Origin: Acidobacteriaceae bacterium
GTDB taxonomy: Bacteria > Acidobacteriota > Terriglobia > Bryobacterales > Bryobacteraceae
Assembly: GCA_019246575.1 (NCBI GenBank)
Contig: JAFAQG010000441.1
Span: 1 to 5,198, forward strand
DNA: 5,198 nucleotides
Reading direction: 5' to 3'
Shown piece after piece: positions 1-4,125 of this stretch (positions are counted from its first letter, which is position 1; each line of letters begins with the position of its first letter). The notes under the pieces were generated by a model, which was given only the letters and a program-made list of their open reading frames with translations, was not told the origin of the DNA and did not search any database. Made by a program: the position numbers and the translations under genes.

Positions 1-270
1 CTTTTTCTTACCGATGTCTCGGGCGTCAAGAACCAGCACGGTGAAGTCGTTCCGCATCTCTCTCCCGCCGAAGCCCGCGAATTAATTGAATCCGGCCTCG
101 CCACGGCAGGAATGCGCGCCAAGCTGGACGCAGCCGTCACGGCTCTACATTCCGGGCTGCAGGAGGTGCTCATCGCCTCCGGCCAGGAACCAGCCGTCTG
201 CACCCGTCTTCTCGCGGGCGACGAGCTCGGAACGCGCTTATCGCTCCACGCGCAAGGAGTCGCCCGATGA
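1..270 (+). CDS. argB: Acetylglutamate kinase, C-terminal 89 residues (5' partial)
   Basis: This is the 3' end of a gene whose start lies left of the window; the reading frame is open from base 1 to a TGA at 268-270. The translation begins LFLTDVSGVKNQHGEVVP, which matches the amino acid kinase segment of acetylglutamate kinase (usual form LxLTDVxGV). A stretch of the TAGMRAKLDAA type follows, corresponding to the family's GGM-x-x-K nucleotide-binding segment with the lysine kept, and the tail ends in a typical DELGTRL. The enzyme phosphorylates N-acetyl-L-glutamate with ATP, the second step of arginine biosynthesis, in the cytoplasm. The family is about 260-300 residues, so roughly two thirds is missing here. 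The next gene starts inside this stop codon (ATGA), which implies translational coupling, and it appears to make the substrate of this kinase. The first residue of the GGM motif is alanine here; I read this as natural variation. Confidence 0.
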   Translation, partial: LFLTDVSGVKNQHGEVVPHLSPAEARELIESGLATAGMRAKLDAAVTALHSGLQEVLIASGQEPAVCTRLLAGDELGTRLSLHAQGVAR

Positions 271-833
271 CCCGCATCGCCGTTAACTTACGCAAAGCAT
301 CGATGCATGATATCCCTCGCGTGCTCGCTCTCATCAACGCGTACGCTGCCCAGGGCATTATGCTGCCGCGCACCGAATTCGAGCTGTCGGAAAACATCCG
401 CGATTTTTCCGTCGCCTACGATGACGATCTGCTCGTCGGCTGCGGCGCTCTACACTTTTACACGCCCGTCGCGGCCGAAGTGCGTTCTCTCGCCGTCCTC
501 CCGGCGGTCGCGCAACACGGCGTCGGCCGAGCCGTCGTCGAGGCCCTAGAAGGTGAAGCGCGCGAGAATGACCTCGAATCCATCTTCGCCTTCACCTATG
601 TCCCCGGCTTTTTTCGGAAGCTAGGGTTTAGCGAGGTGGAACGCGGCGAGCTCCCTCTGAAAGTGTGGAAAGATTGCCTGCGCTGCCCGAAATTCCAAAA
701 TTGCGACGAAATTGCCGTCGTGAAAAGACTCCGTCCCACTCGCGGCGAGGGAGAACTTTATCGGCTTCAAACCGATGCTCCGGGCGAATTGATCCAACTG
801 CCGCAAATCGTGACCCCTAATCGCGATAAATGA
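267..833 (+). CDS. argA: Short-form N-acetylglutamate synthase (GNAT acetyltransferase)
   Basis: This 188-residue GNAT protein probably transfers acetyl from acetyl-CoA to glutamate, the first step of arginine biosynthesis. The start is well supported: the ATG overlaps the argB stop as ATGA, and AAGGAG at 254-259 sits seven bases upstream. GNAT motif A is at residues 71-94, with EVRSLAVLP followed by the acetyl-CoA-binding turn QHGVGR at 83-88. The segment YVPGFFRKLGF at 111-121 is the motif B region. Residues 134-150 (WKDCLRCPKFQNCDEIA) are a signature I associate with short, kinase-less ArgA proteins; its three cysteines are at 137, 140 and 146. The last roughly 35 residues extend past the GNAT core and look variable. 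Classical ArgA carries an N-terminal amino acid kinase domain of over 400 residues in total, absent here. Placement directly behind argB is strong support. The alternative is a GNAT enzyme of other specificity, which I think unlikely. Confidence 0.
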   Translation: MTRIAVNLRKASMHDIPRVLALINAYAAQGIMLPRTEFELSENIRDFSVAYDDDLLVGCGALHFYTPVAAEVRSLAVLPAVAQHGVGRAVVEALEGEARENDLESIFAFTYVPGFFRKLGFSEVERGELPLKVWKDCLRCPKFQNCDEIAVVKRLRPTRGEGELYRLQTDAPGELIQLPQIVTPNRDK

Positions 834-877
834 CGTTTATTCAACCCTAATATATTTAAAGTAGATCAGCAAAGTCG

Positions 878-913
878 CCGGTAAAAAATTCTTTATCCTG
901 AATTTTTTACTGG
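878..913 (+). repeat. Inverted repeat, 14-bp arms (hairpin or operator)
   Basis: The left arm 878-891 (CCGGTAAAAAATTC) pairs with the right arm 900-913 (GAATTTTTTACTGG) over 14 positions: 13 Watson-Crick pairs and one G-T. The loop is eight bases, TTTATCCT. The core is AT-rich, so as RNA it is less stable than a typical terminator stem, and it lacks a clean T tail. As DNA it is a good dyad for a dimeric regulator. The right arm can alternatively pair with a third copy of the motif at 919-927. Confidence 0.
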
Positions 914-936
914 ATTTTAGTAAAAAAGTACCAGTA
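903..936 (+). repeat. Overlapping alternative inverted repeat sharing an arm with 878-913
   Basis: TTTTTTACT at 903-911 is the exact reverse complement of AGTAAAAAA at 919-927, leaving a seven-base loop. Separately, TACTGG at 908-913 is the exact reverse complement of CCAGTA at 931-936. Both use bases that also form the right arm of the 878-913 hairpin, so the structures exclude each other. That arrangement can act as a switch in RNA, or simply reflect several half-sites for one DNA-binding protein. Confidence 0.
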
Positions 937-940
937 TACT
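935..940 (+). promoter_or_regulatory. Candidate -10 box for the molybdopterin-binding gene
   Basis: TATACT matches five of six bases of the sigma-70 -10 consensus and lies 48 bases before the TTG start, at the edge of the inverted-repeat cluster. No good -35 hexamer stands 16-18 bases upstream (GGATTT or neighbours), so an activator or another sigma factor may be needed, or the match is chance in AT-rich DNA. Overlap with the repeats would place a bound protein over the promoter. Confidence 0.
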
Positions 941-976
941 CAGTACCGCAGCCCCACTTAGTGCTAAATGGCATGC

Positions 977-982
977 GGAGGA
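977..982 (+). promoter_or_regulatory. Strong ribosome binding site that fixes the TTG start at 989
   Basis: GGAGGA lies six bases before TTG at 989-991. An in-frame ATG at 968 cannot be the start because that frame closes with TAA at 983-985 after five codons. The Shine-Dalgarno sequence therefore decides the TTG as the initiation codon. Confidence 0.
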
Positions 983-988
983 TAAGAA

Positions 989-1960
989 TTGCGAGCACTT
1001 ACCTTGGACGTTCAGAAATCTGCCGGTCGGATTCTTTGCTGTACCATCTTTAAGCCCGGCGGCAGAAAACTTTTGGCGAAAGGCCATATTTTACGGGAAG
1101 ACGATATCCGTTTGCTGCAGACCGAAGGGTTGCGGCAAGTTTGGGTCACGGAGCTCGAAGAGGGAGAAGTTGGTGAAGACGACGCCGTTCTGGCCGTCGC
1201 CGAGGCAATGTGCTGCGGGTCGGTGGAAATACGCCTCGCAGCCGGCGGCCGCGCCAATTTGATCGCGACCGAAAACTGTTGCGCACTGGTGGACGACGAG
1301 TTGCTCAAGCAGATCAACTGTACGAGTAGCGTCGTTATTGCAACGGTGCAAAACTATCACTACGCGCGCGCCGGCGAGCGTGTGGCGACCATAAAAAGCG
1401 TGCCGTTCGCGGTAGCTAAGGCGCAGCTCGAGACGGTTCTCTCGATCTTGAACGAGCGCGGCGCCATTTTGCAGGCGCGTCCGATACGCGATCCTGGGCT
1501 GAGCATCCTCTATTCCGATCCGGTTCACGGCGATCGCGCGCGCAGCCTCTTTGAAACCGTGGTCCAGGCGCGTATCGAGCGTTTTGGTGCCACGCTGCGT
1601 TATGCGCTTTCCTGTGTCGAAGAAGAAGAACACGTTGCGCGCTCGCTCCAGCACCTGGTGCGCGCCAAGCCTGCCGCCGTGCTCATCGCTTCGACCACCG
1701 CTCCGGCGGGGCCGGAAGACGTCATCGGGCGTGCCCTCAGTCGTTTGGGAGCGCACATGGAACGCTACCTCGCGCCCGTAGAGCCCGGCAATCTTATGAT
1801 GCTGAGCTACAAGGACGACATCCCGATTTTGTCCGTGCCGTGCTGTTTCCGTTCTCCCAAGCCGAACATTCTGGACCTGATTCTGCCGCCTATGCTGGCC
1901 AAGTATCGGATCTCCGGGTGGGAGATCGCCTGCCTGGGACACGGCGGATTACTCACATAA
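989..1960 (+). CDS. Stand-alone molybdopterin-binding domain protein (MoeA/CinA-like)
   Basis: A 323-residue protein starting at TTG with GGAGGA six bases upstream. From memory of the family it resembles the molybdopterin-binding half of proteins that elsewhere carry an N-terminal MobA-like nucleotidyltransferase domain. Residues 13-53 (GRILCCTIF...KGHILREDDIRLLQTEGLRQVWV) resemble the opening segment of MoeA-like proteins, VGEDDAVLAVAEAM at 61-74 is a second family block, and RVATIKSVPFAV at 131-142 a third. The MoCF-type alpha/beta fold spans roughly 170-300, ending in PVEPGNLMML (263-272) and VPCCFRSPKPN (283-293). The usual form of that last block has PGC, so a glycine is replaced by cysteine here. 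It probably binds molybdopterin or a molybdenum cofactor intermediate in the cytoplasm, but catalysis is uncertain. There are eleven cysteines, eight of them in four adjacent pairs (17-18, 75-76, 97-98, 285-286). No other cofactor gene is visible nearby. A hairpin and a terminator follow, so it is probably its own transcription unit. Confidence 0.
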   Translation: MRALTLDVQKSAGRILCCTIFKPGGRKLLAKGHILREDDIRLLQTEGLRQVWVTELEEGEVGEDDAVLAVAEAMCCGSVEIRLAAGGRANLIATENCCALVDDELLKQINCTSSVVIATVQNYHYARAGERVATIKSVPFAVAKAQLETVLSILNERGAILQARPIRDPGLSILYSDPVHGDRARSLFETVVQARIERFGATLRYALSCVEEEEHVARSLQHLVRAKPAAVLIASTTAPAGPEDVIGRALSRLGAHMERYLAPVEPGNLMMLSYKDDIPILSVPCCFRSPKPNILDLILPPMLAKYRISGWEIACLGHGGLLT

Positions 1961-1980
1961 CTCATCTTGCTCTCCACAGA

Positions 1981-2010
1981 GTCTAAGGCGGACCTCCGAA
2001 CGTCTTAGAC
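1981..2010 (+). other. 3'UTR hairpin with anti-Shine-Dalgarno loop (possible regulatory RNA)
   Basis: GTCTAAGGCG at 1981-1990 pairs with CGTCTTAGAC at 2001-2010 over ten positions (nine Watson-Crick, one G-T) around the ten-base loop GACCTCCGAA. The loop contains CCTCC, the core of the anti-Shine-Dalgarno sequence, and CCTCCG at 1993-1998 is perfectly complementary to CGGAGG at 976-981 in the ribosome binding site of the same gene. No T tract follows this hairpin directly; the terminator hairpin begins eight bases later. It could be the functional arm of a 3'UTR-derived small RNA, an mRNA-stabilising stem, or chance. Confidence 0.
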
Positions 2011-2018
2011 ACTCCTTC

Positions 2019-2051
2019 GGCCGGGCGTTCCAGGGGCGCCCGGCCCTTTTT
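2019..2051 (+). terminator. Intrinsic terminator of the molybdopterin-binding gene
   Basis: A perfect nine-base GC-rich stem, GGCCGGGCG (2019-2027) with CGCCCGGCC (2037-2045), surrounds a nine-base loop and is followed by C and five T (2047-2051). This is a textbook Rho-independent terminator. It separates the upstream gene from the acyl carrier protein gene, so the latter needs its own promoter unless readthrough occurs. Confidence 0.
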
Positions 2052-2092
2052 CATTTGTGAGCCGCTGCAGCTGTCGTTAACAGGCCGGGAGT

Positions 2093-2098
2093 TATGAT
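2093..2098 (+). promoter_or_regulatory. Candidate -10 box just before the acyl carrier protein gene
   Basis: TATGAT matches five of six bases of the -10 consensus. It ends 12 bases before the ATG at 2111, so transcription would begin about four to six bases before the start codon and give a nearly leaderless message. No clear -35 hexamer is visible at 16-18 bases. A promoter is expected somewhere between 2052 and 2110 because of the terminator upstream. The hexamer overlaps an ATGATG with its own SD-like GGGAG (2087-2091), so the match may be coincidental. Confidence 0.
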
Positions 2099-2110
2099 GA
2101 GTTTCGAAAT

Positions 2111-2395
2111 ATGTCCGGCCACTCGGAACCAGAGGATTTGGGCGCTCACGTCATTCGCGTCATTGCCCAAACCCAACGCATACCGCCCGAATCCATTTCG
2201 CTCGCCAGCACCTTCGAAGAGCTGAAAATCGATTCGCTCGACGGTATCAACATCGTCTTTGCGCTGGAAAACGAGTTCGGAATAAATATTCCCGACGAAG
2301 GCGTCCAAACCTTACGATCAGTCCGGGAAACTGTCGACGGCGTCCGTAATTTGGTCGAGCAACAGAAGCAAACGGCCCCTCCAGGTGCGGCATGA
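2111..2395 (+). CDS. Acyl carrier protein (NodF/AcpP-like)
   Basis: A 94-residue acidic helical protein with the acyl carrier protein signature FEELKIDSLDGINIVFALENEFGINIPDE (about 35-63). Serine 42 in DSLD is the expected 4'-phosphopantetheine attachment site. It would carry growing acyl chains as thioesters in the cytoplasm after activation by a phosphopantetheinyl transferase, which is not in this window. The carrier domain covers roughly residues 12-82, with a short polar tail to 94; typical AcpP is about 78 residues. The start is the only ATG, GTG or TTG in this frame after the TAA at 2078-2080, but it has no good Shine-Dalgarno sequence, only GAG at 2099-2101. The stop overlaps the start of the ketosynthase as ATGA, so the two are almost surely translated together and probably work as partners. 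It could be specialised rather than the housekeeping ACP. Confidence 0.
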   Translation: MSGHSEPEDLGAHVIRVIAQTQRIPPESISLASTFEELKIDSLDGINIVFALENEFGINIPDEGVQTLRSVRETVDGVRNLVEQQKQTAPPGAA

Positions 2396-3603
2396 ACCGC
2401 GTCGCGGTGACCGGTCTTGGACTGGTCTGCGCGCTGGGAAATAACGTTACGGAATGCTGGACCCGGTTAGCCGCCGGTGAGAGCCGCATTGCGCCGATGC
2501 GTGACCCCGGCTCCCCGCCCTATAAATTCCGAAATGCTGCCGAGGTCCGCGATTTTGAGCCGTCCGCTCATTTCGCCGAGAAGGATCTGCTCGTGCTGGA
2601 GCGCTTTGCCCAGTTCGCGGTGGTCGCCGCGCGCGAAGCTGTGGCGCAAAGCGGTCTCGCCTTCGATGGTGACTTGGGCGAGCGCTGCGCGGTCGTCACG
2701 GGCTCGAGCGTGGGCGGTCAGTTCTCCGAAGAGGAGGGCTATCGCCGTTTGTACAAAGAAAGCTTCCCCCGCGTGGCGCCGCTGACTATTCCGCGCACGA
2801 TGTCGAACGCGGGGGCCAGCCACATCTCCCTTGAGTTTGGTATCCATGGGCCCGCCTACACGGTTTCAACCGCCTGCTCCTCTTCGAATCACGCCATCGG
2901 CCAGGCGTTCTGGATGGTCCGCAATGGACAAGTCTTGGCGGCCCTGGCCGGCGGCAGCGAGGCCGTCTTCGCCGAAGGACTCCTCCGTGCTTGGGAGGCG
3001 ATGCGGGTCGTTTCTCCCGACACTTGCCGTCCCTTTTCCGCTGATCGCCGCGGACTCTCCCTGGGTGAAGGGGGCGGCATGTTGATACTGGAGGATTGGG
3101 AACACGCGAAAGCACGGGGAGCCCAAATCCTGGGCGAAATCATCGGGTTCGGCATGAGTTCGGACGCGCACCACATTACGCAGCCCTGTGTCGAAGGACC
3201 CGCAAAAGCGATGCAGCGGGCCTTGCAGGATGCTGATGTAAAACCCTCCGACATCGGCTACATCAACGCTCACGGGACTGGCACGCAGGCTAATGACCTG
3301 ACAGAAAGCCAGGCAATTCGTGCTGTTTTCGCAAAAAATGCGGGCGAATTACTGGTCAGCTCTACTAAATCCATGCACGGCCACACACTCGGCGCGGCGG
3401 GCGCGATCGAAGCCATCGCCACCCTGCTCGCGCTTCAACACAGCTTGATCCCTCCTACCGCGAACTTCACCGCACCCGATCCCGCCTGTTGTAACCTGGA
3501 CGTCGTTCCCATACATGCGCGCTCCGCGAAGATCCGGATGGCTATATCAAATACCTTCGCCTTCGGGGGTTTGAATGCGACCCTGGTAATGAAACGTGCC
3601 TAA
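2392..3603 (+). CDS. Beta-ketoacyl-ACP synthase, FabF superfamily, NodE-like
   Basis: A 403-residue thiolase-fold condensing enzyme that should extend an ACP-bound acyl chain by decarboxylative condensation with malonyl-ACP. The catalytic triad is complete: Cys162 in STACSSSNHAIG, His294 in NAHGTGT and His331 in STKSMHGHTLGAAG, with the supporting Lys326. A chain-length factor, which loses the cysteine, is therefore excluded. The segments CSSSNHAIG, LLRAWEAMRVVSPDTCRPF (197-215) and TQANDLTE resemble rhizobial NodE more than E. coli FabF, which from memory has CTSGVHNIG and TPAGDKAE. Near the C-terminus the usual GFGGTN loop reads AFGGLN (390-395), lining the acyl pocket in relatives. The start is supported by the ATGA overlap with the ACP gene and AGGTG at 2383-2387, four bases upstream. 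Linkage to a dedicated ACP suggests a special acyl chain, but the product cannot be read from sequence. Annotation as fabF would be defensible but less specific. Confidence 0.
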   Translation: MNRVAVTGLGLVCALGNNVTECWTRLAAGESRIAPMRDPGSPPYKFRNAAEVRDFEPSAHFAEKDLLVLERFAQFAVVAAREAVAQSGLAFDGDLGERCAVVTGSSVGGQFSEEEGYRRLYKESFPRVAPLTIPRTMSNAGASHISLEFGIHGPAYTVSTACSSSNHAIGQAFWMVRNGQVLAALAGGSEAVFAEGLLRAWEAMRVVSPDTCRPFSADRRGLSLGEGGGMLILEDWEHAKARGAQILGEIIGFGMSSDAHHITQPCVEGPAKAMQRALQDADVKPSDIGYINAHGTGTQANDLTESQAIRAVFAKNAGELLVSSTKSMHGHTLGAAGAIEAIATLLALQHSLIPPTANFTAPDPACCNLDVVPIHARSAKIRMAISNTFAFGGLNATLVMKRA

Positions 3604-3669
3604 TTTCACTCGATCCATGTCGCTGAATGCGGCGCATCTAACCAGCGGTCCAGTTAGCACAGGTGTCTC

Positions 3670-4125
3670 ATGAAAATTTCGATCGGGGCAGATCACGCCG
3701 GTTACGAAATGAAATGCGAGCTGGTCGGTTTTGTCGAGAAACTTGGTCACACCGTTCACGACGTCGGTACCTTTGAGCCCGATAAGCCGGACGACTATCC
3801 CGATTACGCGATATTAGTTGCCGAAGATCTTCGCTCGGGGCAAGCAGAGCGCGGCATCCTGGTGTGCGGCAGCGGAGTGGGCGTTTCGGTCGCCGCCAAT
3901 AAGTTCAAGGGCATTCGCGCGGGCCTGTGCCATGACCACTACTCCGCTCATCAAGGCGTGGAGCACGATGATATGAATGTACTCGTCCTTGGCGCGCGGA
4001 TCATCGGACCGATGCTTGCACTCGATGCTGCAGAAGCCTTCCTCGCCGCGAAATTCAGTGGCGAGGAGCGTCACGTTCGCCGCCTCAACAAGGTGAAAGG
4101 AATTGAACAAAATGAGTTCCGCTAA
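3670..4125 (+). CDS. rpiB: Ribose-5-phosphate isomerase B
   Basis: A 151-residue RpiB/LacAB-family protein, full length for the family. It interconverts ribose 5-phosphate and ribulose 5-phosphate in the non-oxidative pentose phosphate pathway, in the cytoplasm. The N-terminal strand and loop MKISIGADHAGYEMK holds Asp8 and His9, expected to bind substrate. Cys66 in LVCGSGVGVSVAANKFKGIRAGLC is the expected catalytic base, and the block HDDMNVLVLGARIIG (99-113) carries His99, in the position of the conserved histidine that assists ring opening. The ATG has AGGTG at 3661-3665, four bases upstream, the same arrangement as the ketosynthase gene. The 66-base gap after the ketosynthase shows no terminator, so cotranscription is possible. 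The gene overlaps pgi by 14 bases. LacA/LacB galactose isomerases are related, but the sequence and the pgi neighbour favour RpiB. Confidence 0.
   Translation: MKISIGADHAGYEMKCELVGFVEKLGHTVHDVGTFEPDKPDDYPDYAILVAEDLRSGQAERGILVCGSGVGVSVAANKFKGIRAGLCHDHYSAHQGVEHDDMNVLVLGARIIGPMLALDAAEAFLAAKFSGEERHVRRLNKVKGIEQNEFR

Larger units (their letters stand above)
834..988 (+). other. AT-rich intergenic control region between argA and the molybdopterin-binding gene
   Basis: This spacer is much richer in A and T than the flanking genes and encodes no convincing protein. It holds a cluster of inverted repeats (878-936), a candidate -10 box (935-940), a direct repeat AGTACC at 927-932 and 942-947, the small palindrome AGTATACT at 933-940, and the ribosome binding site of the next gene. 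No GC-rich intrinsic terminator with a T tract follows argA. Termination of the arg transcript therefore either uses the AT-rich hairpin, depends on Rho, or does not occur. Confidence 0.

Noticed and set aside
86..549. Short plus-strand frames at 86-286 and 307-549
   Set aside because: They are out-of-frame shadows of argB and the acetyltransferase, with serine/arginine/proline-rich translations.
1091..1942. 283-codon open frame on the minus strand
   Set aside because: It lies wholly antisense to the molybdopterin-binding gene, has a low-complexity composition rich in R, G, H and Q, no recognisable domain, and is explained by codon bias of the real gene.
2055..2083. TTGTGA / TAACAG promoter for the ACP gene
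   Set aside because: The -35 matches four of six bases and the -10 only three of six; TATGAT at 2093 is a better -10 candidate.
2467..3273. Several minus-strand and alternate-frame open frames of 80-135 codons within the ketosynthase
   Set aside because: They overlap a gene with complete catalytic motifs, overlap each other, and show no family features.
3638..3657. CTAAC...GTTAG inverted repeat before rpiB
   Set aside because: Only five bases per arm with no T tract; expected by chance and too weak for a terminator or operator call.
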